Assembly: GCA_009760855.2 (NCBI GenBank)
Contig: WPIO01000021.1
Span: 1,334,501-1,398,500 of the forward strand
Length of the DNA: 64,000 bases
DNA from: Cristatella mucedo
Taxonomy: Eukaryota; Bryozoa; Phylactolaemata; Cristatellidae
Reading direction: 5' to 3'
In this document: positions 33,793 through 45,990 of the stretch, one piece after another
How the letters are laid out: each line of letters starts with the position of its first letter
Position numbering within the stretch: the first letter of the stretch is position 1
Translations under genes and position numbers: made by a program
The notes under the pieces: generated by a model
Database searches by the model: none
The model's input: the letters and a program-made list of their open reading frames with translations, nothing else
Told to the model about the DNA's origin: nothing

Positions 33793-34432
33793 TTAATAAT
33801 AATAATAATATTGCACTTGATAAAGCGCCCTCAGAGAACTTAATCTCTTTCTAGGCGCTTTACATTTGCTGCAAAGTGATACGCAATAGAATAGACTTCA
33901 AGGTTTTGTCGCTCACTTTTAGGTCTCTTCATTCTATGGCTCCAGCCTATCTTTCAGATGTACTACCCCATCAGGCAAAGCATCGTACCACTCGCTTTTC
34001 GGAATCCAACAGTCTATAAATACCTCGTACAAACCTTAAATCCTTTGGAGACCGTGCATTTAGCTCGTATGCTCCCACAGCCTGGAACTCCCTCCCGACC
34101 TGCATCAGAACATCCCCTGACCTGACCACATTTAAAAGAAACTTAAAAACATACCTATTTAGGACAGCATTTAGTGGGTCCTTGTGATTCGTCCTCGATG
34201 TGCTTATGGGTGCTGACACTGTTCATGCTGCCACTAACCACATTTGCATGCTGACCCAGTGCATGTAACCCCTAACCATGTTATTCATTTTGTTTGTTTT
34301 TCAAGCATGACTTTACTTACTATTCTATTGCGTATCACTTTGCAGCAAATGTAAAGCGCCTAGAAAGAGATTAAGTTCTCTGAGGGCGCTTTATCAAGTG
34401 CAATATTATTATTATTATTATTATTATTGAAG
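33793..34432. mobile_element. Inverted LINE 3' segment flanked by duplicated ends
   Basis: 33793-33892 is the LINE terminus in minus orientation; 33885-34432 is the last 540 bp or so of a LINE in plus orientation, with its own terminus. The two termini share private variants not seen in other copies (GCGTATCACTTTGCAG in place of GCATTTCCCTTTGCAG, and GCAATATT in place of GCATTATT). They therefore derive from one another. Confidence 0.8.
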
Positions 34433-36515
34433 TCATTCCGTTGCTTGACTGGTAACCAGTGCAGGTCGGCGAGAAGTGGAGTAATGTGGCAACTGCGACG
34501 CTCACGACAGACAAGCCTAGCTGCAGAGTTTTGCACCAGCTGCAATCGCCTGATCGCACATGCTGGTAGGCCAGTAAGCAGTGAGTTGCAGAAGTCGAGA
34601 CGAGATGTCACGAATGCATGGACCAACTTGGACGTGGTATCCTTATCTAAACAAGCCCTAATTTTAGCAATGTTATGAAGCTGAAAATAGGCTGATTTGA
34701 CTGTGGAGCTGATGTGGTCGTCTAACGAGAGGTCGCTTTGGAATATGACACCTAGATTTCGAGCTGATGCAACTGGAGATATGCTGGCAGAGCCAATTTT
34801 GAAAGTCAGCCTTTCCAATTTCTGAATAACACTAGGTTTGCCCATAACTAGTAAGTTAGTTTTTATCATCGTTTAGTTTTAGAAAATTTGCTGCCATCCA
34901 TGATCGGATGTCATCAATGCATGCAGCAAGTGAGTTGAGAGAATTTGAGGTGCTCGAAGGCTGGGAGGGATCAAAGCAAAGGTACAACTGAGTGTCATCC
35001 GCATAGAAGTGAAAGCCTAGATTGTGCTTGGCAATCACATCAGCGAGAGGGAGAGTATAAACGGTGAAAAGGACCGGACCTAGCACAGAGCCCTGAGGTA
35101 CTCCATATTTTAGAGGTACTTCAGATGATCTTTGTCCATTCACGTCAACACTCTGGAGTCTCCCACTGAGATAGGACCTGAACCACTGCAGAGCAGTGCC
35201 AGTGATGCCCAGGCGAGATGAGAGGCGCTCTAGAAGTACTTTGTGATCGATGGTATCAAAAGCTGCCGAAAGATCGAGCAAAACAAGAAGAGACACTCTA
35301 CCCATGTCTGCATTCCTAAGTAGGTCGTTGTATACCCGAAGCAATGCTGACTCTGTGGAGTGATTAGCTCTAAAGCCAGACTGGAACTTACTAGCAAGGT
35401 GTGAGGTTTCGATATACGAGTTCAGCTGGTCTGCCACGACCCGTTCCAGTGTCTTTGATAGGAATGGTAGAAGGGAGACTGGGCGGTAGTTGCTTAAGTT
35501 CTCTTGGTCTAGTGTAGCTTTCTTGAGAAGTGGCCTGACTACAGCTTTTTTGAAAGGTGCTGGGACCTGACCTGAGGCTAATGACATATTAATGATGTTG
35601 GTTATGCATGGCAGCAGCAGATCAATGCAACGTAGAGCAGGAGCAGGACAGTGGGAATAGGGTCCAGTGGACTTGTTGTCTTCTTTGATTGAGATACGAG
35701 CTTTAGGACTACATCACTAGTGACCTGTTTAAATGCAGACATTGAGGCGCAGCAAGGAACAGCATTCTAGTGGGAAGGTTGTCATCGCAGGGATGGATAT
35801 CCTGATTTTGTCTATCTTCTGCACAAAGAATCGAGAGAAGCGATCGGCTAGATCATCACAAGGATCATCAGGTAAGGAGCTAACCTGGGAACGGTTGAGG
35901 AGATGGTTTATTGTCGACATCAGCATTTTTGGATTGTGCATCTGTGATTCAACAATGTTTCTATAGAAGCTAGACTTAGCCTTTGCTAGGATCGATTGGT
36001 ACGACCTACAGTAGTCTTCATATGCCTGTCGATGGACAGTTAGTCGGGATCTATTGTATGCCTTTTCAAGCTTTCGTTTAGTAGACTTGGCTAGTTTAAT
36101 GTCTGTGGTAAACCATAGGCCGTCTGGGCGGGGGCGCACAGTGCGCTTTGTCAAAGGTGCAAACTCGTCGAGCGTGTCAGCTAGTGTCGTGTTGTAGCAA
36201 TCTACCAGTGATGACAGATCGGAGGGAGGACTGAGCAGCAAAGGTGAAGCAGATATGCTCGCACGGACAGCATCGATGTCAAGGGTCTTGAGGTTTCGCG
36301 ATTCACAGGTTATTTTAGAGGAGAATGTGGGCACACACTGTAGATTGAATGAGATCTGCATGTGGTCAGATAAGCAGGATTTGGTGATAACTGGTGATGA
36401 CAAAATGACTCTTACACGGCAGTTACTAATACACGAAATATCAGCCATCGATATGCTAACATTTGCAGCGTCAATTATCGGACCTAGAGTCACATGTGAG
36501 TCGAACGGTAGTAGT
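34430..36515 (-). mobile_element. Best preserved LINE copy: linker, reverse transcriptase and C-terminal region
   Basis: Three long minus-strand frames follow in order. 36493-35729 (about 250 codons) covers the end of the endonuclease and the linker (PVITKSCLSDHMQISFNLQC). 35587-34856 (243 codons) is the reverse transcriptase, with SFLPFLS-type finger motif, LDLSAAFDTIDH, GVPQGSVLGP and the catalytic FHFYADDTQLYL. 34869-34432 is the C-terminal region (FVTSRLDFCNSLLTG; CHITPLLADLHWLPVKQ). One frameshift near 34862 separates the last two. The copy is 5'-truncated and its own 3' end has been flipped to the left. The motifs place it in the CR1/L2 part of the Jockey superfamily. It lies in the gap upstream of gene 1's start codon. 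Confidence 0.85.
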
Positions 36516-36899
36516 GCCTCAAAATAGCAACACTAAGACGACTGCTAAGACGATCACACCGATCTGCTCCAGGCTGCTGCAAGGCCAAGCTGCCAGAGCA
36601 GTCATCTACAGAATCAAGTATTCAAAAATACTCTATAAGAGTAGTTTCAATGACTGCCAATGCAATTGCTGACCTCTTCAACCAACAAGGAGCTTCCCGC
36701 TGGTCGGCTACTGTTGTCTTGAGTACAGTTTGAAAAATGCAACGTAAACGCAGCTGAATTGAGGCATAGATGTTGCACCACATAATCCGACTCCCGCTCC
36801 TCACACCACACTAGCCAGTAATAGAACATTCGGCCCTCAACCTAATATATCTACCCCTACCGGCGACAGATGCTACCAACGAGAGACAGCAGCAGTCAA
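36516..36899. other. Unassigned spacer upstream of CpG-rich region
   Basis: No element or exon was recognised. Possibly intron sequence, if the proposed 5' exon of gene 1 at about 37.4 kb is real. Confidence 0.3.
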
Positions 36900-37530
36900 A
36901 CGAGTTGAGTTTAACGCCGAGTTTACAGACTGCCTAGATCACAAAGCGGCGCGAGAGAAAGCTTCGACGACAACCATACACCATATCGCCTAGAGCAGAG
37001 CAGACAATTGTTTTCGCTGCACGCACAGAGAGCGTTGTCGAAAATAGGAGCCGATAGCGCAAAGTCAACGATGTGCGTAGCGCCCGAGACTCAGCCGGAA
37101 TGGGAGGAGGCTGGTGCTCGTGGACGTTGCCTCCTGCTGTAGAGTGGGTGGGTACACCTCGAAATTACTGGAGAAGGCTACCATCTATACTCAGCGCAGT
37201 GCGACTGAGCGGCGGAGTGAGACGTCCTGATCGTCAGCCGGCCGCTTCGAGTCGAGCAGCGATAGCAGTAGGGCTGAGACAGTGTGCACCTAACGCCGCC
37301 GCGCGAGGAATACGACGACAGCAAAGCGAGGCAAACCAAGCTCTCATCGCATGCGCGAACAGAGAAAGCATCTCTGGAGTCATAACATGGGCAAACTCAC
37401 CTTTTCTACACGGTTCACGCTGCACCTGAGTCCCGTACTAAATCGTAGCTACTAGGTCACAGTCAAGTCCGTAGAACTTCCGGTTTCTGAGAACGGGCCT
37501 CGTTTTCGCCGCAGCAGACGCGACGAACTC
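36900..37530 (-). promoter_or_regulatory. CpG-rich region with possible 5' non-coding exon of gene 1
   Basis: This stretch is clearly richer in CpG than its surroundings. On the minus strand it contains AGAAAAG followed by a consensus GTGAGT donor, with the exon end at 37401. This would suit a first non-coding exon starting somewhere in 37430-37520 and splicing to an acceptor near 33263, just before the gene 1 start codon. The open frames across it on both strands look like by-products of CpG richness. No TATA box was recognised. Confidence 0.4.
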
Positions 37531-38634
37531 ATTTTTATGGTATCCATCTCAGAGCACTGTGCTCATAGGTGGCTATAAATACTACGCTCATAGCTAGCTA
37601 TGTACACTAATGCTTATAGCAGAGTAGATGGCTTGGATGAACACTGCGCCCATAGCAGAACAGTCCGAGCCTCCTGTAGGCATTCATTAAAACAGGTTAT
37701 TCGCATTGGTAATTACTTTTTAGTAGGTTTTTGATACTGAAAATCTTCTCAAGAGGAGGACGTAGGTAAGCTTCTTAATCAAGGAACTCGCAGAATACAG
37801 TTGCAAAATGGCGTCAAAGCATTTTTCTACAGCCACGATAAGAAAGAGAGCTTGAGAGAGAGAACGGCAGTGCGGAAGTGCCGAATCTGAATACAGTAAG
37901 GGTCAGAGTGTTATTTAGTTTGTTGTTGCTATCGCAGGCCAATTTTGTCCGTCTTCTGGCCTAGTCCAGTGTCAAACAATGGTTCCAAGCAAACCAGCCT
38001 AGTTCCTAGCCGCAGCTGCAGATTATTTAATACTTAAGGTTTCATGGCTAATCTATTAAACTAATATATATAAATATTCATGGGAATATATAACTCAGTC
38101 TAAATGCTATAGAGACTGGAAAATTCATCTCCATTACAGCAGAGATTGGTATGTTGTATCACCGATGCCTAAGATTAAAATATCAATTTTTATCACACAC
38201 CAGCCAAACAAGTAGGAAGATAATTTGCTGCCTCGCAACAATGGTGGTAGGCAAATGCGAACTCGTGGCCTTGAATCTTTTGAGGAGGGCTGAAAAACTT
38301 AGGTGCAACAACAAACCGTGAAGTTTTATGAGGATTTGGTGCTGAGCTTTGTTCGTCTACGGGTCAGCCAACATGAACCAGCCTCTACCAAACTTTTTCA
38401 CGATCTCCCGTCCGAAGTTGCAAGGTAGGAGATTGCAAGAGGAAAACGCCGTTGTGGCATTTCTAGCTGCCCTTTTAGCCGGCAGTTCACCTGAAATACG
38501 TGAAAATGATGTCACACTTTGATGCAGATGTCCAAGGTATTGAGTAACTACGGACAGGTAAGGTAAATTAAGTTGTGGTCTATTGCATAGGCAGTGCTTT
38601 GCTGGCCAATAGACTGACGTTACCTGCGTCACAT
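37531..38634. other. Unassigned intergenic sequence with short periodic repeat
   Basis: 37550-37680 holds imperfect units of the type ACACTGCGCTCATAGCAGA. A related pair lies at 39003-39060 (ACACTATGCTCATAGGAGAC). A 91-codon minus-strand open frame at 38632-38357 has no recognised family. Confidence 0.35.
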
Positions 38635-38935
38635 CATCTCCTAGATTGACAAATTTAAAAAGAAACTAAAAACGCATCTATTTATTACAGCATTTATTTG
38701 GTCCCGTGATTCTTCCTGTGTGTGCTTGTGCGTGCTGACGCTGTGCATGTTGCCGCTATTCATGCTTGCATGCTGACTTTGTGCATGTCGCCACTAATCG
38801 TTCTATTTTTGATGTTTATTGAGCATCCAACCACTGACCATTCGATCATGGTTGATTTGCAGCAAATTTAAAGTGCCTAGAAGGAGACTGATTTTTCTGA
38901 GGATGCTATATCAAAAGAATTATTATAATCATATC
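38635..38935 (+). mobile_element. LINE 3'-end fragment
   Basis: TTTAAAAAGAAACTAAAAAC, the 3' UTR (GTGCTGACGCTGTGCATGTT), the hairpin region (AAAGTGCCTAGAAGGAGACT ... GAGGATGCTATATCAAAAGA) and an ATTATA-type tail. Confidence 0.8.
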
Positions 38936-39063
38936 TTGGATTGAAAATGCTTTGCAAACAGAGCTGAATGAGAGTGCCTTACGATTTCCAGGTAATACGG
39001 CGTCATGATATGAACACTATGCTCATAGGAGACTAGATGGCTTGCAATGCACACTATAGCTGA

Positions 39064-39297
39064 CTATCGTGGCTCAAAATGAGCACATGGATATAATGTC
39101 TCGTATTTCCTTTCAATAACTAACACAGGGTGTCTGTAGTGATGCGTTTCAAGGTGGATGAGTTCTGCTGCTTTATAGTGCAGAACTGCAGTTGTGTGGA
39201 CCGTATAACTTTGGAAGCTGAACCTAACCCACTGCTCTGACTTGTGCACTTGACAAAGCTGCAGTAGTAGGTCCTCTTGCATGTTCCACTCCACCAA
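39064..39297 (-). other. Unidentified coding-like open frame
   Basis: 77 codons with protein-like composition (LLLQLCQVHKSEQWVRFSFQ; IHLETHHYRHPVLVIERKYE; ends CAHFEPR). I do not recognise a family. No flanking splice sites were established. Confidence 0.25.
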
Positions 39298-39344
39298 AAC
39301 TCCCCACGCTCTTTAGCGAGGTTTTCTGGCAACTTACCATCCAT

Positions 39345-40814
39345 TCATGTTACAGCTGAGTTAAGAGCTTGATTTATTAACAATGCAGCGTTTGAAAAAC
39401 ATAAACCTTTCTGTGCAGTTCTTCATTAATGAATGTTATAATCCGTTCTAGGTTGTACTGACCCAGGCGGTGTCAAAGATGAGTACTGAGTGCAGTGCAA
39501 GGTGTGATTTGTTGGCACCTGGGTAGCCGATCTGAGAAGCGTGTGCCGTTATTAATTTAGTGCTCACTGCTTTCTTTCATTTCTAATTGCAGATTCGTCT
39601 AGAATCTCGAGCACAGAAAGACGCCTAACAGCAGATTTTTTAGAATAACCTGCAATTTTATTTATTTTCTACTTACATTAAATTCCATTCCATTAACCCT
39701 TTTGAGTCGGAGCTAAGGCATGCTTTTATGCAAGCCTGTATATGTGCTTGCTTGTTGGCTAACAGTGTTAGATCGCTTGTTGTTCATGGTTGTGGTCGTA
39801 TATCCTCAACGTGTGAGCCGTTGCAGCTTAGTCATTCCTTTCGTGAAAACGTTTTCCTGATTGATAAGATTTGAACTGTTTCGTGTGACTGTGCATTCTT
39901 CATTTTAATAGTAGACCTTGACTTAACTAAGTGATAAAACGTGCAATGTGGCACATGAGTTCCACTGCAGCTGCACTCTATCCAAAGTTATTTTAAGGCA
40001 CAACTGATTGTTTTACTGATGTTTGACGAATGAGTACTATCCCCACTTGTTAGGCAATTACTCAACTGGAAATCGGCAGGACGAAGATCGAATATTGAGT
40101 TGAGTATTGTAGTAAATGCTCGTTTAACGTACTGGCAAAATTTCATGCCATTGAGCTCACGAGTTCCCTTGCAAACGGGCTTGAAAGACCATGGCTACCA
40201 CGGCAATCCGCAGCTATTCACTAGAATGTAAAGCAAATAAAAATTGCATAATAAACTACAGGTGCACCCACAGAATTGTGCACCATTGCACATGAGCATT
40301 CGAATGAAATGAACTGTAGTGTCGCTATCGGTTTTATTACCCTATTTCCCCAGGTCTCTGCCTTAAATTTTAGGAGAAATTGCAGACACAACTACGCGAA
40401 ACTGTATGGGTGCACCTAAAGAAAAGTGAAATTTAATATGCAATGCACATTCTAGCTTCGCATGGACAATTTTCCTTGGATTTGAGGTACATTCCATCGG
40501 ATTGAGGTGGATTGCTGTAGTGGCTAGCATCTTTGGAGTCTATTTGCATGAGCTGATTATCACAATGGCATGAATATGGTAGTTGCATCTTTAAAAAATG
40601 TAATGTAATATTCACATCACATGAAATTTAAGCTACGTGATATCGATTTCTGGTTAATGTTTGCTTAATTAGAGTTGATTGAGGTGGCTTGTGGTGACTC
40701 TTTTAATCCTTCTATACGTGCTCGTGCTTATGCTTGTAAGAGCATTGGCATGTGCATGTGGGCCTGTCATATGTACCCACGTTTGTGTATATTTTTTTGA
40801 CATGAGTGTTGATA
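39345..40814. other. Unassigned intergenic sequence
   Basis: No exon, RNA gene or element recognised on either strand. Confidence 0.3.
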
Positions 40815-40890
40815 ACAATAATAATATCCTTGATAAAGCGCTTTCAGAGAACTCAATCTCATTCTAGTCGCTTTTCGTTTGCAGTTTTAT
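40815..40890 (-). mobile_element. LINE terminal 3' end only
   Basis: AATAATAATATCCTTGATAA, AGCGCTTTCAGAGAACTCAA and CTAGTCGCTTTTCGTTTGCA: only the final 75 bases or so of the LINE in minus orientation. Confidence 0.7.
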
Positions 40891-43189
40891 TACACGTGTA
40901 TTTTTGCCGGCTCCTGTTTTAATGTGAACGCTTGCCTGTGTGTTTTTTGTTTCAATAAGCAATAACAAAAGAAAAACCAATCCAAGCCACAAACCAGGCC
41001 GCCAGATTAATCAAGCCATCTTATCATTTTTTTTACTAGCAGCACAAGGAATTCCTGCCTTTGGGGTTGTATCACTCCTATCCTAGTAGCTCAAGCACCT
41101 TCAGTTGCTTGCCTCAAAATACGCAGGAGCTTAACGTATCTGCCTGCATGCGTGTATGAATGCGTAAGCAGGTGTGTGCATGTTAGTGTGTGCCCAAGCG
41201 TGCGTTCGCTTTCATTGGCGTGCGCTATTGCATATATGTGATCGTGTGAGTGTGTGCGTTTGCTGATGTTTCTAACTCGGTCCGCATGAGCCATTGTTTA
41301 TGTACGGTTGCCTGATGTACTTTCATTTAGAGCCGCGCACGTTAATTTATTATATGCTGTATGCTGATCGGGTTTACAACATTAATGCATGTGCTCAGAG
41401 GCATGCTAGTGGTATGTGTTCCGGTATCAAGGTTTTAGAGCTAGCTCATTTTGCTTTTTCAGTGCTAGTATCTGCAGCAGAACGTGTTTACTCTCCTTAA
41501 AAGCACCTTTAACTCTCTTTAAAAGCACCTTGCCTGATTGTTTTTCTGAGGAGTCAGTTATCTCTTAGGCAGCCGGCTAGAGCAGAAGACTAAATGCACA
41601 CGTACTTCGATGGCTCAATATGTTGTTTGAGGTTATTATATAGGTTGCTCTGGTATTGGGGCAAATGCAATATTAAAAATGTCTGACACACTCACAAATA
41701 TGCTTCCTTATACCGCTTTAGCAATAAGTGGGCAACAAATTCTGTATGCAGTCATCACAATACAAATGAAATGACGGCATGATCCGAGGAAATGCCGGAA
41801 AGTATAGATAGAAAGTATATGCAATAAATAGGATAATCACCAAGTAATTTTATGTGTATAGGCCTAAGGCATATCAAATATTGTCGCGGTGACCGTCAGA
41901 TGCATTTCAGTTGCTGTGCGATTAATTCTCCAGGCAAATAAAGCACCATTTTGATAGCACTTAATAAAACTGAAGAAAAGCTCTAAGAAATATTTCATTA
42001 CTAGGAAGAAAGTGAGTTTAGCAGGGGCGTGTCAGTATAAACTAATATGCCCACTTATTCAAACTTGATTGCTACTTTTATTTGCTTGAAAATGTGGCTG
42101 CAGTACACTAAGGCCATAGCCCACACAGCAAACCAAAAATCGTTCATTAGACAGAAGCATGGTAAATAACATCTATTTATTTCTGCGAATTGCTCAAAAT
42201 AGTTGTATGAATCACGACATACCAGAAAAAGAACATGGCTTCGGAAATTTAAGTATACCAGCACACTAGCTCACATACAAGCAACAATATTTTCCATCTG
42301 GAATCTAACAAACGTGAAAGCTGACGCCTAAACTCATAAACGATCACGCAAACTTCTTTCACTTATCTGTTCATTCAAACGCAAGCTATCACGTGCTTCA
42401 CTAAGCAAGCACTAAAAAAGGCTCTCTCGCACGCAGAAGACGTGCAAGCACAGCACCTATATAACGTCACCTCTATGCTATACCATTAAAATAGTTGGAC
42501 ACATAATTAGACAAAATGCAATCCGTTTGGAAACGCCGAACCTAGACGTGCATGCAAAACGGACATGTACCCCTAAAGACAGGCAAACACAAAAAAGCGT
42601 ACACACATGTTCATTAACACTATCCAAAAATATATATTTTCTTAGGTATTCAATTCTTAGTAGTTTTGAGGAATAGCGATCACAACTTCCATGTAAACAT
42701 GTTATTTTATGCAATAAGGTAATTTTAAATATTGCTTACGTCTTAATAATCAAAGCGTATCAAGCATATCTATCCTCTATACTCGTTTTCTGAATGAGCT
42801 ACTTATTTCCAAACACTGATCTACAAATGCTTTTGCTTTACAAGGGCTACTTGCTTGGGGAAACAATCCTACCCCCCCCCATCAGACAACCAATCTCATC
42901 AACCTTGCACCCGGATCAGGCTACAGCTTCGTTAGCTAGTAATTTGGTTAACCAATGCGGTACCTTTGTGGAGTGGAATCTATGACTTAGGACTTGGGGT
43001 GGAGGCCAAAGATAGCCTTAATCAAATGCACAACTGCAAGATTGTTAATACTTTGGGCTTGATATAGTAATCGAAATACTAGTACCACTGACAAGAATAC
43101 TAATAGTTACAACTACTAATACATTTCATCATCCTGCAGTTATAATTTCGCACCTATAGTCAGAAGATAAGCTGCCGATAGTAAATTAA
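40891..43189. other. Unassigned intergenic sequence
   Basis: AT-rich with short open frames only. A minor direct repeat (CTTAAAAGCACCTT / CTTTAAAAGCACCTT) occurs near 41498 and 41518. No gene seen. Confidence 0.3.
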
Positions 43190-45534
43190 TTAATTCTGTG
43201 AATGTACTGCTAAGAAGTTCAATACACGGCGGTCTAATCTCTGTGGTACGTGCTTCTGTCTTATTCGGAGAGCTCTGCGGCCAATTGACGTACACTGTCC
43301 CGGATGTCCTCTGCTGACGGATGTCCTGTGCTCACCTTCCCGGCGCCTCTCATTCGCGAGCTCCGAGCCTACGTCTAGAGGCACAGCAAACACGATATTG
43401 AGGGTAATCTCAGGGAAATTCTCAGTCAAATGCGTCGCCGAGATGCCTGGGATCTGCCCTTTGGCGCGAGCGGCGAGATGCAGCCATTCGAGTCCAGAGC
43501 GTGTCCAGCGTTGGCCGCGTCTCGTGTAGTAGCTGCTGCCCGGGTCAGTGGCGATGCTCTATGGAGCTCTCATTCCCTCGGTGCTCGCAAGTACTGCTGT
43601 AACTCTCGTGCGTGCAGCGCCGCTCGAGCACGGCCCCAAGCTCGAGGAAGAAACATCTCGCTGCTCAGTCGGGAAGCTCCATACAAATACTGTACCGTCC
43701 ATTGGCGAAGCAAATTGACAGACGAGGAGCGTCTCTCCCACTTCTAGCTCTTTCTACAAAAGTGACAGCGTGTCTGTGGTCACTGTCGCCTATCCGACGC
43801 AAATGCTCGATCTTAATCGAGCGCGTTTCATACTAGTCACTCAATCAGCAATATTCGAATAAAACAGCCTGAGTATGAGGTGACCGGAAAGGATATGGAA
43901 TCGACTGTGTGGCTACGACTTTGACGGCTGCTTGCTTAATAAAGTGAACCTTACCCTGGAATGCTCTCTTTTATCAGTGGTCAGTTTGGAGCTTGAACTT
44001 GCAATACCAATTCTGATTTTACACTGAACGCTGCATTCGAAGATGACACATAAAACGTGGATGCCCACACATCACTTCCTAGAAAGCGGTGTCAAACCAT
44101 CTTTATTTAGTCAACAGCGCGAATGAATCACCCAGAGACACGCTATCACAAACGGCAATGCAGCGTAGTTACTATTAGGCGAATCCCACTCATTCAATGA
44201 GCGAAATTAGCAATATTAAAACCCACAGAGTTTAGTAGCTGTAGTTGAGAGATATTGCACCTTTTACGTTTCGACGTTTCAGTGGATAAATTATAGTTGG
44301 TATTTATTAGATTTAAAGGGGCAAAAGTTAAGTAGTCGCTAGGCTTCTGCTCCATTTCAAAAAATGCAAGAGCCTTCTGCTTCTCTACGATAAACTCAAA
44401 TCATTAATATAAAACACGACAAGGCAGCTTGTTCAAGTTGTAGATGCTACACGTCTAAGCACTCAGTCCAGTATGGGGCTTTCAAAATTCCAACTGTCCA
44501 CATCCCACTTCTCCGCTGACGCCGAGGTCGCCCGCTTCCCTCCGAGTCCCTACTCACTGACATTTTGTATGACAGCAGGTCTGCACTGGTGCAGCTCTCA
44601 GCCTAGCCGCGACGGGAGCCCTTGCCTTACGGGGGTCGACTAGGGCGCCTAGTACAGACCTCCCAGCTCCTGATCCACCTAGCTCAGGTTAGAATGGAGC
44701 TGTATGCAGGCGATGCGGTTAGGAGATGGAGCGACTAATGTGCTTGCCTTAGCGGGTTCGACTAGGACACCTAGTACAGGCCCGGTTCCTGGTCTACCTG
44801 CTAAAGTTAGAATGAAGCCTGGTGCAGATGATGCGGTCAGGATGTACACCGACTAATATGCTGAAGTAAAAAAAAGCAGCTACGCGCGAGTTCAGGAGTT
44901 TAGAGGAGAGAGAATATAATGAGACGACTGACAGGGCTCGGGGCTGCAGCTTGGGTAGTCGATCAGAGACTCCGCCTCGAGAGCTCCGCCTCGAGAGCAC
45001 GAGAGACGAACCTACGGCGACGGACAGCTAAGTGCATCTTAGACTGCGCAGTTGTGCTCTGCCGGCTACTCAGTTAGCTGCTCGTATCTCGGGGTGCTGT
45101 AGCGGCCCGCCTTCGGGGTGGGGGACAATCGAGGCGCGTAGGATAGTTTATTATACGCGGGCTTCGGGAGTTCGCGAAGTTAACCCCGTCGGTCCGGTGA
45201 GCGCCGCGTAAAGCGCTTGCGCCGGCGCGTAACCACTACTAACAGGCCCACAATAAACTGTTGTTTTCGGCACCTAGTTGTGGCCGCCTGTGTTTTAACC
45301 GCACTGCAGCGCTGCATCACACGGTCCACCGGCAGAGAACCGGGGGACGAGTCTCTCTGCGCGGTTACACGTCTATCCCCCGAGCTTGATGCCCTACCAA
45401 GGCGGCGAGCTCGTTTGATCCGAGAGACTGGCGACAAATATCCTGCTCAGAACGCTCACCCCACTAGCAAAAGACTTAAATTAAGGTAAAGTAAATGTCA
45501 TCTTATCACACAGCCTCATTTCATAATGCGGCTG
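43190..45534. other. CpG-rich stretch, possible promoter region of an unseen gene
   Basis: Two CpG-rich blocks (about 43.2-43.8 and 44.5-45.5 kb) stand out from the AT-rich surroundings. Open frames across them on both strands have Arg/Ala/Ser bias typical of CpG-rich non-coding DNA. A GTAAAG-type donor candidate occurs near 45486. No coding exon could be supported. Confidence 0.35.
44621..44862. repeat. Tandem duplication, two ~122-bp units
   Basis: CTTGCCTTACGGGGGTCGAC at 44621 and CTTGCCTTAGCGGGTTCGAC at 44743 start two diverged copies. Both go on through CTAGTACAG, TTAGAATG, GATGCGGT and CGACTAAT in the same order. Confidence 0.8.
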
Positions 45535-45660
45535 AATGAAGGTCCTCAGCGGCTTTTGCCACCGCTTGCAGCGGGTAATAAAAGATCGCCCTCTGCAGGA
45601 CTCGAACCCAAGACCTGGGTCGTTAAGAGCGAGCATCTTCCTCCTAGGCTAAGTTCCCCT
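45535..45660 (-). mobile_element. tRNA-derived SINE copy 4
   Basis: On the minus strand GGGTTCGAGTCC (box B-like), GCGATCTTTTATTACC and GCTGCAAGCGGTGG-like tail sequence match the other copies. The box A half is diverged. Confidence 0.6.
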
Positions 45661-45869
45661 GTTTAAAGCCCAACGCTGACGAGTTTTTACTCCGGCCGAA
45701 CGGCTTTAAACCGAATTCTCGTCGCGCATCCGGCGTCGACCCCTCAGCAAAGGCTCGACCAGCTCACGCTTGCTGGCTGCAGTCGGCCGAGCTTCGCGGC
45801 ACAAAAACACCAACAGTTACGCTTGTGGCCAAAGTAAAGTAGAAGAGCGAAGGTCAGTTGATTCAAAAC

Positions 45870-45990
45870 ACTTACTTATGCAGCAGAGAAGAGCTGCGGC
45901 GACAATATCTTCCGCATGCAGCAGGCAATACAGGATCGCCTGCTACAGGACTCAGGCCGAGGGTCGTCAAGTCCGATTACTTTATTTAGC
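45870..45990 (-). mobile_element. tRNA-derived SINE copy 5, degraded
   Basis: GCAGGCAATACAGGATCGCC, TGCTACAGGACTCAGGCCGA and GGGTCGTCAAG preserve the order of the SINE tail and head but with little intact box B. Confidence 0.45.

Noticed and set aside
33793-34432. Standard twin-priming inversion of a LINE
   Set aside because: The order of the pieces is wrong for twin priming, and the terminus is present twice; an inversion with breakpoint duplication fits better.
37073-37429. 118-codon plus-strand frame in the CpG-rich block
   Set aside because: Ala/Arg/Ser bias typical of CpG-rich DNA, an open frame also on the other strand, and no splice context in its direction.
43430-43747. 105-codon Ala/Arg-rich plus-strand frame
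   Set aside because: Same reasoning: CpG-rich DNA, overlapping open frames on the opposite strand, no recognisable domain.
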